Shown here: positions 39,046 to 46,876 of the stretch, piece after piece
How the letters are laid out: every line of letters starts with the position of its first letter
Position numbering within the stretch: position 1 is the first letter of the stretch
NCBI RefSeq assembly: GCF_020181655.1
Contig: NZ_CP084032.1
Coordinates: 1 to 64,000 of the forward strand
DNA from: Pectobacterium colocasium
GTDB taxonomy: Bacteria; Pseudomonadota; Gammaproteobacteria; Enterobacterales; Enterobacteriaceae
Direction of reading: 5' to 3'
Length of the DNA: 64,000 nt
The notes under the pieces: model-generated
What the model saw: the letters and a program-made list of their open reading frames with translations, nothing else
Database searches by the model: none
What the model was told of the DNA's origin: nothing
Made by a program: the position numbers and the translations under genes

Positions 39046-39111
39046 AAAGAGGGTAATACGTGATGTCTTACAGGATAGCTAACTGGGATAAAAACTCAGG
39101 GTAAACAACGA

Positions 39112-39369
39112 TTAGTTGAAGATTACCGCAGAGCCACGCAGCTGATCGTTACCGGTCGCAGACGTGATGGTATAAGCTTTAGCGCCTGCTTTTTCTGCTT
39201 TCGCGGCGAGCTGAGCCTGTAGTGAGCTGAGGTCTTGAGCGGTAGCAGTAACGACGCCGATTTTTTCCAGGTTCTGTGTCTGTGAAGGAGCAACATATTC
39301 AGCAGCAGAAGCACCGAAAGTCATGGTAGCGAGAACAACAGCAGCGGCGATGGTTTTTACGTTTTTCAT
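39112..39369 (-). CDS. DUF1471 (YdgH/BhsA/McbA-like) periplasmic stress protein, copy 2
   Basis: An 85-residue secreted protein with signal peptide MKNVKTIAAAVVLATMTFGA ending at SAAE. The mature domain EKIGVVTATAQDLSSLQAQL is close to that of copy 1, and the end ITSATGNDQLRGSAVIFN is almost the same. AAAGGATAAG precedes the ATG. The two copies lie about 8 kb apart in the same orientation. Confidence 0.93.
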   Translation of the reverse strand: MKNVKTIAAAVVLATMTFGASAAEYVAPSQTQNLEKIGVVTATAQDLSSLQAQLAAKAEKAGAKAYTITSATGNDQLRGSAVIFN

Positions 39370-39605
39370 GGTGTCTTATCCTTTTCTGATTTGATAGGTG
39401 AAAGGGGGCTGCCCTTTCGATAGGAAGAATGTTACGCCGATGCTAATAAATTAAAAAACGGATGTTATTGAGAGATTTATTCTATTTTTTTGAATGACAT
39501 TATTGATTGTTGTTTGTTTTTTTTAAATATAAAACAATGTGTTATACATAAAACTGAAATTTATTTACAAAAAATTGACTGATATTGAATAAGTGGGGTG
39601 ATGTA

Positions 39606-40886
39606 TTGTCTGTTGAGGTTCGAATAACGTTTAATGCTGCTGGTCATCAAATTACCAATATTAATTGCTGGTCATGTGATGGAAACTGGCTGGTTTATGA
39701 CATAAGACCCTATGGATCTTCATTCACAGGGCTGACAATTGAGCGAGTACACCTGACAAGCCGGGAAACCGAGGTAATTTATCGGGCGACGGCGGGGGCG
39801 CACGTGGGCGTGGTGACCTGTAGCCCGCAGGAACCGCTACGCTATGTCTTTATTCACGGGCCGGAAAACCCAGACAGCGAGTGGCAGTATGATTTTCACC
39901 ATCGCCGTGGAACGATAGTGGCGGATCGTCAGCGCGATGAGGCCATCACGCTTGATGCTTTCTCTATTACGCCGCCTTATCAGGCTGGCGCGCTGCGTGG
40001 TGGTACGCATGTCCACGTCTTCAGCCCGGATGCCAGCCGCCTGAGCTTTACCTATAACGACCATGTGCTGCATGAGCGCGATCCGGCATTGAACTTGCGC
40101 AATGTGGGCGTGGCGGTGCCGCTACAGGCTGTCGCCGTTGAGAAACGCCATCCGCGTGAATATGACGGTAGCCACTATTGTGTGCTGGTCAGCCAAACAA
40201 CGCCGCAGCCTCAGCCCGGCAGCGATGAAATCAACCGTGCCTATGAAGAAGGCTGGGTAGGAACGGCCGGCTATATCCAGCAAGATGGCTCGCGGCAGCG
40301 CTGGGCGTTGGCGTTTATCGGCGATACGCGTGCGGCGGATGGGACGACGGTTCCGGAGATCTTTATCGTCGATTTGCCGAACGCGCTGGAAGATTACGCC
40401 AAAGAAGGGGAGGCGCCACTGGCAGGGACGGCAACGTCAATGCCTGCGCCGCCAGCAGGCGTGCAGCAGCGGCGTTTAACGTTTACGCACTCGCGGCGTT
40501 ATCCTGGTCTGGTGAATCAGCCGCGCCATTGGCTACGTACCTCGCCCGACGGCAGTGAGATTGCTTTCCTGATGCGGGATGAGGCAGGCGTGGTGCAGCT
40601 GTGGATGATTTCTCCGAACGGCGGTGAACCAAGACAGGTAACGCGTACGGAACACGGCGTACAGTCTGCCTTTAACTGGCACCCGAGCGGACGTTCTCTG
40701 GCGTTTGTGTGTGACAACAGCATCATGCTGTGTGATGCGCAAAGCGGTGAGCTGGTTCGGCTAACGACACGGACGGACAGCCCACCCAGTGGGGATGCCG
40801 TGGTTTTTTCACCTGACGGGAAGCACATTGCGTATATGCGGGAGATTGACGGCTTTAATCAGCTTTTTGTGGTGACCACCGCGTAA
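39606..40886 (+). CDS. yidR: YidR-family beta-propeller protein (DUF3748)
   Basis: A 426-residue TolB-like propeller protein. It aligns with E. coli YidR throughout: YRATAGAHVGVVT, HGPENPDSEWQYDFHHRRG, SFTYNDHVLHERDPALNLRN and PGSDEINRAYEEGWVG. PDG repeats near the C-terminus (RTSPDGSEIAFLMRDE, FSPDGKHIAYM) are propeller blades. The likely start is the TTG at 39606 with GGGGTG upstream; the frame also has a TTG at 39585, so the N-terminus is uncertain. The function is unknown. The order yidR-yidQ-ibpAB-yidE matches E. coli. Confidence 0.9.
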   Translation: MSVEVRITFNAAGHQITNINCWSCDGNWLVYDIRPYGSSFTGLTIERVHLTSRETEVIYRATAGAHVGVVTCSPQEPLRYVFIHGPENPDSEWQYDFHHRRGTIVADRQRDEAITLDAFSITPPYQAGALRGGTHVHVFSPDASRLSFTYNDHVLHERDPALNLRNVGVAVPLQAVAVEKRHPREYDGSHYCVLVSQTTPQPQPGSDEINRAYEEGWVGTAGYIQQDGSRQRWALAFIGDTRAADGTTVPEIFIVDLPNALEDYAKEGEAPLAGTATSMPAPPAGVQQRRLTFTHSRRYPGLVNQPRHWLRTSPDGSEIAFLMRDEAGVVQLWMISPNGGEPRQVTRTEHGVQSAFNWHPSGRSLAFVCDNSIMLCDAQSGELVRLTTRTDSPPSGDAVVFSPDGKHIAYMREIDGFNQLFVVTTA

Positions 40887-40922
40887 CGGGTACACGCGAG
40901 TTCATGGCGAGCACGGCTGTTA

Positions 40923-41348
40923 TCAAAGCTGATCGTGCGGCGCGTTGTCATGAGAACTCGTGTCGCTATGAGAGATCGTATTGCTGTGGGATACCGTATT
41001 GCTATGCGGCATCGTGGCAAGCTGTGAACTGGCGGTTTGGTTTTGCTCTTCGCTGTGTAAAATGCGTTCGCGTGTTGACAGCGTGTTCTTATCGTTGCCC
41101 GCGCGGTAGTAGTCGTAGGGCAGCAGCAGCGTGTCAGCAACCGCCGAGAACGGCAGGTCAATCGCCACCAGCGGCATCATGGCCCAACTGGTGTCGTCGT
41201 CACGCAGCATATCCACACTGGCGCGCGTACCGGAATAGTAGCCCTGATCGTTTCCGGTGTGCGTCATCACGCTGGAGCAGCCGCTGGTCGCCACCGCGCC
41301 GCTACTGGTGATGATGAAAGAGAACAATGCGCTTTTCAGTAAGGTCAT
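40923..41348 (-). CDS. yidQ: YidQ-family outer-membrane lipoprotein
   Basis: A 141-residue DUF1375/YceK-type lipoprotein. The signal peptide ends in a lipobox (ATSGC) at about Cys24; CSSVMTHTGNDQGYYSGTRAS and ATDT-like ADTLLLPYDYYRAG match E. coli YidQ. The C-terminal tail (about 108-141) is longer than in E. coli and carries a degenerate SHSNT repeat. It converges with yidR across 36 bp and is divergent from ibpA. The function is unknown. Confidence 0.9.
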   Translation of the reverse strand: MTLLKSALFSFIITSSGAVATSGCSSVMTHTGNDQGYYSGTRASVDMLRDDDTSWAMMPLVAIDLPFSAVADTLLLPYDYYRAGNDKNTLSTRERILHSEEQNQTASSQLATMPHSNTVSHSNTISHSDTSSHDNAPHDQL

Positions 41349-41393
41349 ATTACTTGTCCATTAATAACCTGCTGCCAGAGCGGGTCGAAGCCT

Positions 41394-41505
41394 AATATTG
41401 GTCACTTAAGTCCGTTGTTAGGGGAAATACAGGGGGAGGTTCCCGCAGGGAGGCCTCACCCCTGTGGTCGCCCCGTGTATCTCGATGCTTAAACGATCGG
41501 CACTT
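41394..41505 (+). mobile_element. 112-bp MITE-like repeat, copy 1
   Basis: The ends AATATTGGTCACTTAAG and (inverted) AAGTGCCGATCGTTTAAG form imperfect terminal inverted repeats. The interior contains GGTTCCCGCAGGGAGG with flanking complementary arms that could fold into one long hairpin. The same 112-bp unit in the same orientation is at 49261-49372. It lies between yidQ and the ibpA promoter. No target duplication is evident at this copy. Confidence 0.75.
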
Positions 41506-41594
41506 GGCCAAATCTGCCTATTTTGAGTGTATGTGATAACGCCCGCAGTGCGAGTGAATATTGCATGAAACGTAGCGATTTTTCCTTTTTGCCT

Positions 41595-41622
41595 CTTGAA
41601 AGTCTGAGGGGGGTCACCATAT
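41595..41622 (+). promoter_or_regulatory. Sigma-32 (RpoH) heat-shock promoter of ibpA
   Basis: The -35 element CTTGAAA (41595-41601) is a perfect sigma-32 match. The -10 element CACCATAT (41615-41622) differs at one position from CCCCATNT. The spacing is 13 bp. The predicted transcript starts near 41629 and leads into the thermometer region. Confidence 0.85.
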
Positions 41623-41629
41623 TGATAAT

Positions 41630-41734
41630 AAGCCGGAAGAAAATGATACGCCGTCAGGGTATCTGTCCCGGCTGTGAGCCTGTCCTTAGGGAAGGTAAAA
41701 ATAAATCCTCGCTGCATGTTTAGGAGGCTGTTTT
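41630..41734 (+). ncRNA. ROSE-like RNA thermometer in the ibpA leader
   Basis: The roughly 105-nt leader ends with the ROSE core UCGCU (41709-41713) facing the ribosome-binding site AGGAGG (41722-41727) across a short loop, 7 bp before the ATG. This matches the UYGCU consensus that sequesters the Shine-Dalgarno at low temperature in small heat-shock genes. Upstream hairpins are likely. Confidence 0.75.
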
Positions 41735-42148
41735 ATGCGTAACCCCGATTTTTCTCCGCTGTACCGTTCCGCTATTGGTTTTGATCGCCTGTTCAATCTA
41801 TTAGAAACCGGCCAGACCCAGAGTAACGGCGGCTATCCTCCCTACAACGTCGAGCTGGTTGACGAGAACCAATACCGTATTGCGATTGCCGTAGCGGGCT
41901 TCGCCGAGCAAGAACTGGACATCACAGCACACGATAACTTATTGATTGTAAAAGGCGCCCACGCCGGTGAGCAGGTTGCCCGCAACTACCTGTATCAAGG
42001 TATTGCCGAGCGCAACTTCGAGCGTAAATTCCAACTGGCCGAACATATTCAGGTAAAAGGCGCCAATCTGGAAAACGGGCTGCTGTACATCGATCTCGAG
42101 CGCATCGTGCCGGAAGCGATGAAGCCGCGCCGGATTGAAATCAAGTAA
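41735..42148 (+). CDS. ibpA: Small heat-shock protein IbpA
   Basis: A 137-residue alpha-crystallin-type chaperone that binds unfolding proteins and passes them to ClpB/DnaK. The N-terminus [21 protein letters not shown] and the crystallin core ([40 protein letters not shown]) match E. coli IbpA. The last residues contain the IxI-type motif RRIEIK. It is driven by the sigma-32 promoter and controlled by the ROSE leader, and is followed by ibpB. Confidence 0.97.
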   Translation: MRNPDFSPLYRSAIGFDRLFNLLETGQTQSNGGYPPYNVELVDENQYRIAIAVAGFAEQELDITAHDNLLIVKGAHAGEQVARNYLYQGIAERNFERKFQLAEHIQVKGANLENGLLYIDLERIVPEAMKPRRIEIK

Positions 42149-42239
42149 ATCAACATTACGTTATTTGCACGAATCGCGCATTGCCTGAAAGGGCAGCGCC
42201 ATAAATAAGCATATCGTCTGCCGAATGGGGACGACGTCA

Positions 42240-42312
42240 GCTATGGCATCGTGGCTGGCATAAGGTATGCCCGTATGGGCACTTAATCTCGCTTCTTAGA
42301 AGGAGTCATATC
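42240..42312 (+). ncRNA. ROSE-like RNA thermometer upstream of ibpB
   Basis: The core UCGCU (42289-42293) and AGGAG (42301-42305) pair through CUC/GAG and CUUCU/AGAAG with a single unpaired G, the hallmark of ROSE elements. A smaller hairpin GCCC-GTAT-GGGC precedes it. The ATG is 7 bp past the AGGAG. Confidence 0.7.
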
Positions 42313-42765
42313 ATGCGTAACTACGACTTATCACCTTTACTGCGTCAGTGGATCGGTTTCGACAAATTAGCCAGCTCAATGCAAGGCAGCCAGGAACCGA
42401 TTGATTTTCCTCCGTATAACATCGAGAAGAAAGACGACAACCACTACCGCATCACGCTGGCGCTGGCGGGGTTCCGACAGAGCGATCTGGATATCGAAGT
42501 TGAAGGCCCGCGCCTGACCGTGAAAGGTTCTCCGGCACCGACTCAGAAAACCGTGGAGTATCTGCATCAGGGGCTGGTATTTAAGCCTTTCACGCTGAGC
42601 TTTACGCTGGCCGAGCATCTGCATGTGTCTGATGCACATTTTGAAAATGGCCTGCTGCACATCGATCTGGTGCGTGATGTACCGGAAGCCTTGCAGCCCC
42701 AGCGCATCGCCATCGGCGGTGGCCGTCCGGCATTGAACCAGCAGCCCGCTGAAGATGCGTCATAA
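42313..42765 (+). CDS. ibpB: Small heat-shock protein IbpB
   Basis: A 150-residue paralogue of IbpA. The crystallin domain contains [20 protein letters not shown] and [20 protein letters not shown]. The IxI-type motif (RIAIGG) is followed by an extended tail [12 protein letters not shown]. It works with IbpA in mixed oligomers. The 164-bp gap after ibpA holds its own thermometer. A terminator lies at 42798. Confidence 0.97.
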   Translation: MRNYDLSPLLRQWIGFDKLASSMQGSQEPIDFPPYNIEKKDDNHYRITLALAGFRQSDLDIEVEGPRLTVKGSPAPTQKTVEYLHQGLVFKPFTLSFTLAEHLHVSDAHFENGLLHIDLVRDVPEALQPQRIAIGGGRPALNQQPAEDAS

Positions 42766-42797
42766 CGCGACATCCGCGTCATTAACCTGATGATTTC

Positions 42798-42827
42798 CCG
42801 CGCCCGTCTCATTACGGGCGCGGTTTT
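42798..42827 (+). terminator. Rho-independent terminator after ibpB
   Basis: Stem CCGCGCCCGT (42798-42807) and ACGGGCGCGG (42814-42823), 6-nt loop, followed by TTTT. Confidence 0.88.
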
Positions 42828-42923
42828 GTGTTGCCCGCCACGTTTCCTTACCCAGCATTCTGCCAGAATCAAAAATAGCAGCAGTGGCATTTCCCAATAA
42901 AAACGTCCGCAAAGGATACGGGT

Positions 42924-44582
42924 ATGAGTGATATCGCACTTACCGTGAGTATGCTGGCGCTGGTTGCGGTTCTGGGGTTATGGATCGGCAATTGGCGGAT
43001 TTATGGCGTCGGTTTAGGGATTGGCGGGGTCCTGTTCGGTGGGATCATCGTCGGGCATGTTGCCCATCAGTACCAGATTCAACTGAATGATGACATGTTG
43101 CACGTCATTCAGGAGTTCGGGCTGATTCTGTTTGTCTATACCATTGGCATTCAGGTCGGGCCAGGTTTCTTTTCCTCTCTGCGCGTATCGGGCCTGCGCC
43201 TGAACGCGTTCGCCCTGCTGACGGTTTTCCTCGGCTGTGTCGTGACCGTCCTGCTGCACAAACTGCTCAATATTCCTTTACCCATTATCCTCGGTATTTT
43301 TTCCGGTGCGGTGACTAACACGCCGTCGCTGGGCGCGGGTCAGCAGATTCTGACCGATCTCGGGTCGAGTTCGGCATTGGTTAACCTGATGGGGACGGGC
43401 TACGCGATGGCGTATCCGCTGGGGATCTGCGGAATTTTACTGGTGATGTGGCTGATGCGCGTGCTGTTCCGCGTGGCGGTGGAGAACGAGGCGAAGCAGT
43501 TTGAAGTCAGCAACGGCCAGCATCATGAACAACTGCACACCATGAATGTGTCGGTGACGAATACCAATCTGCAAGGGCTGGCGATTCAGGATGTGCCGAT
43601 TCTGAATCGCGACACCATTGTCTGCTCCCGTTTAAAACGCGGCGATGAGCTGATGGTGCCGTCGCCGCAGACGCTCATTCAGCTGGGCGACTATCTGCAT
43701 CTGGTTGGAGCGAAAAACGATCTTGAGCAGGCGCGGCTGGTCATCGGGCATGAAGTGGAGACATCGCTCTCGACGCGCGGTACGGATCTGCACGTTGAAC
43801 GCGTGGTGGTGACGAATGAGAAGGTGCTGGGACGCAAGATTCGTGAACTTAATCTGAAGCAAAACTACGACGTGGTGATTTCGCGTCTGAACCGTGCGGG
43901 CGTTGAGCTGGTTGCCAGCAATCAGGCCAGCCTGCAATTTGGCGACATTCTGAATCTGGTCGGGCGAAAAGCGGCGATCGATGCCGTGGCGGATATCGTG
44001 GGAAACGCGCAGCAAAAACTCCAGCAGGTACAGATGCTGCCCGTCTTTATCGGCATCGGGCTGGGCGTACTGTTGGGCTCGGTGCCGCTGATGATTCCCG
44101 GCTTTCCCGTCGCGCTGCGGCTCGGGCTGGCTGGCGGGCCACTGGTAGTGGCGCTGGTTCTGGGGCGCATCGGCGGTATCGGTAAACTGTACTGGTTTAT
44201 GCCGCCTAGTGCGAACCTGGCGCTGCGCGAGCTTGGCATTGTGCTGTTCCTATCGGTGGTGGGGTTGAAATCCGGCGGCGATTTCATCGATACGTTATTG
44301 AACGGCGACGGGGTGTGGTGGATTGGTTACGGTGCGCTGATTACCATTGTGCCGCTGTTGCTGGTCGGCATACTGGCGCGCACGCTGGGTAAGATGAACT
44401 ATCTGACGCTGTGCGGCATGCTGGCCGGTTCCATGACCGATCCGCCCGCATTGGCATTTGCCAATGGGTTGCACTCAACCAGCGGTGCGGCAGCGCTGTC
44501 TTATGCCACGGTTTATCCGCTGGCGATGTTTCTGCGCATTATGTCGCCGCAGCTATTAGCTGTACTTTTTCTCACCCTCTAA
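42924..44582 (+). CDS. yidE: Putative transporter YidE (AAE family)
   Basis: A 552-residue membrane protein of the aspartate-alanine exchanger family. Two blocks of about five helices flank a soluble centre with two RCK_C/TrkA-C domains (about 190-370: [19 protein letters not shown] and [21 protein letters not shown]). Duplicated transport motifs are [17 protein letters not shown] and [20 protein letters not shown]. It is collinear with E. coli yidE beside ibpAB. The substrate is unknown. AAGGATA precedes the ATG. Confidence 0.94.
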   Translation: MSDIALTVSMLALVAVLGLWIGNWRIYGVGLGIGGVLFGGIIVGHVAHQYQIQLNDDMLHVIQEFGLILFVYTIGIQVGPGFFSSLRVSGLRLNAFALLTVFLGCVVTVLLHKLLNIPLPIILGIFSGAVTNTPSLGAGQQILTDLGSSSALVNLMGTGYAMAYPLGICGILLVMWLMRVLFRVAVENEAKQFEVSNGQHHEQLHTMNVSVTNTNLQGLAIQDVPILNRDTIVCSRLKRGDELMVPSPQTLIQLGDYLHLVGAKNDLEQARLVIGHEVETSLSTRGTDLHVERVVVTNEKVLGRKIRELNLKQNYDVVISRLNRAGVELVASNQASLQFGDILNLVGRKAAIDAVADIVGNAQQKLQQVQMLPVFIGIGLGVLLGSVPLMIPGFPVALRLGLAGGPLVVALVLGRIGGIGKLYWFMPPSANLALRELGIVLFLSVVGLKSGGDFIDTLLNGDGVWWIGYGALITIVPLLLVGILARTLGKMNYLTLCGMLAGSMTDPPALAFANGLHSTSGAAALSYATVYPLAMFLRIMSPQLLAVLFLTL

Positions 44583-45079
44583 ATGTTATCAGCTGGATAA
44601 AAAATACTATTTTTTCGCCGGGAAAGGGGTATTTGTTTTTTTATTTATGAATAGAGGAATACCTGAGTAAATAAATAAGGAATGGATAACTCACTGTCTG
44701 GAAAAGAATTATATTATCATTATTAGGTATAAGGTTTTTTTATCATTTACTTATCGTTAATTACGTTAATTTTATGTTCCATTAATGTCAAATATTGTTG
44801 AATTTAAACGATTTTTTATCAGGAAATTAAAGCCGTGATAGTTTCTTAAATAAATTAATGAACCCCTTTAGTAACTAAAGTAACGCTATTTTACAGGCGC
44901 ATTATAATACTATCTCTTCATTAATTACTTGATTTGATAAGACGAGAGAAGCACCCTGAACCCTTGTTTTCTCGTCTTTTTTTTCCGCAGATGATTCCTG
45001 TTGCGTTGTTTTCGGCAGGGTGACGAAGGAAGAATAACGAAATACCCACTCCTCCGCACGGGACATCCGTCGTGAATAT
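44583..45079. other. AT-rich intergenic region without a visible gene
   Basis: About 500 bp of low-GC sequence between yidE and the ERIC elements. I see many stops in all frames, no ribosome-binding site with a meaningful frame, and no confident hairpin terminator. A promoter for the downstream carboxylate transporter may lie here. Confidence 0.5.
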
Positions 45080-45125
45080 CGCCTGAATAATTCGAGTACA
45101 GCACAAATTCGAATTATGACGGGGA
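45080..45125 (+). repeat. Internally deleted ERIC element
   Basis: The left-end sequence CCTGAATAATTCGAG (45082-45096) is separated by only ten bases from a right-end-like ATTCGAATTATGACGGGGA (45107-45125). It lies immediately next to the full ERIC at 45130 and looks like the same unit with its centre removed. Confidence 0.6.
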
Positions 45126-45129
45126 TATG

Positions 45130-45249
45130 CCCTAAATAATTCGAGTCGCAGGAAGGCGGCAACTGCACGAATCCCCAGGAGCTTACATCAGTAAGTGACT
45201 GGAGTGAGTAAAGGAAGCCAACGCATATGCGGCTTGAAGTATGACGGGG
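45130..45249 (+). repeat. ERIC (enterobacterial repetitive intergenic consensus) element
   Basis: A roughly 120-bp imperfect palindrome starting CCCTAAATAATTCGAG and ending CTTGAAGTATGACGGGG. The core AATCCCCAGGAGCTTACAT then AGTAAGTGACTGGAGTGAG is the classical ERIC consensus. It ends about 36 bp before the start of the carboxylate transporter gene and would be in its leader. Confidence 0.92.
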
Positions 45250-45285
45250 AATACAGAATCCGTTTTAATGAAGAGTGGTGTTCTT

Positions 45286-46698
45286 ATGTCTGCGAATAAT
45301 AGCAGGTTGTTAAAGCTTCTAGTTATCCTTTGTATTGCCGGTGGTTTATGGCTATTGCCGGTTCCCGATGGGGTTAAACCCGATGCCTGGCATCTGATGG
45401 CGATTTTCATTGCCACGGTTGTCGGTCTGATTCTCTCTCCTTACCCGCTTGGCGCGATGGCGATGTTCAGCCTGACCTCGGTCGCCATCTTAGGGTTATT
45501 ATCCATTAAAGATGTGCTGGCGGGCTTTAGCGATCCCACCATTTGGATGATCGCCTGCGCCTTCTTTATCTCTCGTGGCTTTATCAAAACCGGCTTTGGT
45601 CGACGTATTGGCCTGCTCTTTATCAGCAAGCTGGGGAATAGCTCTCTCGGTCTGGCGTATGGTCTGGTGTTTACCGACCTGCTGTTCGCCCCAGCGATGC
45701 CTTCCACATCTGCACGCTGCGGTGGGATTATCACGCCGCTGTTTCGCTCTATTGCCGAAGCCTACGATTCCACGCCGGAGAAAGGCACACAGCGTCGCAT
45801 TGGTGCGTTTTTGGTGCAGTCCATTTTCCAATGTAATGCCGTGACTTCCGCGATGTTCATGACCTCCATGGCGGGTAACCCGATGGTGGCGAAACTGGCT
45901 TCGCAGTTCGGCATTCACATCAGTTGGACGGATTGGGCATTGGCGACACTGCTGCCAGGCTTTCTGTCTCTGGCGCTGATTCCTTACCTGATCTACCGTT
46001 TCTACCCGCCTGAACTGAAGAAAACCTCAGAAATGCGTGCGATCGCCGTCGAAAGACTGCGTGAAATGGGCAAAATGACCCGCGACGAGTGGGTGGTGCT
46101 GGGCGTGTTCCTGGGGCTGGTGACCTTCTGGGTGCTGGGCTCCACGTTGAATATCGACGCGACCCTGACCGCACTGGCTGGCCTGAGTGTGCTGTTGCTC
46201 AGTCGTGCGCTGAGCTGGGACGACGTGGTGGGTGAGAAAGAAGCCTGGCACACCGTGGTGTGGTTTGCTGTGCTGATGACGCTGGCGGGCCAGCTTAACA
46301 AAATGGGCCTGATTGCCTGGCTGGGCGGTCTGGCTGGCAGCGCGGTGAGTGGTATGCACTGGCTGCCGATGCTGGGCCTGCTGCTGCTAGTTTACTACTA
46401 TAGCCACTATCTGATGGCGAGTGCGATTGCCCACATCAGCGCCATGTATGCGATTTTCGTCTCTATCGCGCTGGCCGCTGGTGCACCGCCGATGCTCACC
46501 GTACTGGTGTTCGGTATCTTCAGTAACCTGTTTATGTCTACGACACACTACTCCAGTGGCCCGGCACCGATTCTGTTCGGCACAGGCTACATGCCGCTGG
46601 GCACCTGGTGGAAGATCGGTTTCTCCATCAGTCTGGTTATCATCCCTATCTGGCTGGGTGTTGGCAGTATGTGGTGGAAAGTCCTCGGTTTCTGGTAA
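45286..46698 (+). CDS. DASS-family carboxylate transporter (CitT/YbhI-like)
   Basis: A 470-residue permease of the divalent-anion:sodium or anion-exchange family, with about twelve membrane segments. Landmarks are FAPAMPSTSARCGGIITPL, which holds one of the SNT-like substrate motifs in altered form, and FMSTTHYSSGPAPILFGTGYM near the C-terminus. The start at 45286 (MSANNSRLL) avoids an upstream extension that would be read from the ERIC element. Likely substrates are citrate, tartrate or a C4-dicarboxylate, supported by the neighbouring citrate-type two-component system. Confidence 0.92.
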   Translation: MSANNSRLLKLLVILCIAGGLWLLPVPDGVKPDAWHLMAIFIATVVGLILSPYPLGAMAMFSLTSVAILGLLSIKDVLAGFSDPTIWMIACAFFISRGFIKTGFGRRIGLLFISKLGNSSLGLAYGLVFTDLLFAPAMPSTSARCGGIITPLFRSIAEAYDSTPEKGTQRRIGAFLVQSIFQCNAVTSAMFMTSMAGNPMVAKLASQFGIHISWTDWALATLLPGFLSLALIPYLIYRFYPPELKKTSEMRAIAVERLREMGKMTRDEWVVLGVFLGLVTFWVLGSTLNIDATLTALAGLSVLLLSRALSWDDVVGEKEAWHTVVWFAVLMTLAGQLNKMGLIAWLGGLAGSAVSGMHWLPMLGLLLLVYYYSHYLMASAIAHISAMYAIFVSIALAAGAPPMLTVLVFGIFSNLFMSTTHYSSGPAPILFGTGYMPLGTWWKIGFSISLVIIPIWLGVGSMWWKVLGFW

Positions 46699-46773
46699 AA
46701 ACGTAGATACGTACTGGCTTTCCTGATGCGAGAAATACGCAGCAACACGTTAAGCCTGATTTCCTTTCTCTAA

Positions 46774-46806
46774 GCCTACACCCTGTCTCTGTGACGGGGC
46801 GTAGGC
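46774..46806 (+). terminator. Hairpin after the carboxylate transporter gene
   Basis: Arms GCCTACACCC (46774-46783) and GGGCGTAGGC (46797-46806), with one mismatch in the stem, stand between the transporter stop and the sensor kinase. There is no T tract. Confidence 0.5.
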
Positions 46807-46876
46807 ATCACGGCACGCGAAACGCGACGAAACAGTATAAGATAACGGTGTGATGATGTTTGTTTCGGAGAGTGAC

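Noticed and set aside
45241..45285. Upstream extension of the carboxylate transporter start
   Set aside because: These codons would be translated from the end of the ERIC element and lack a ribosome-binding site; the ATG at 45286 fits the family.
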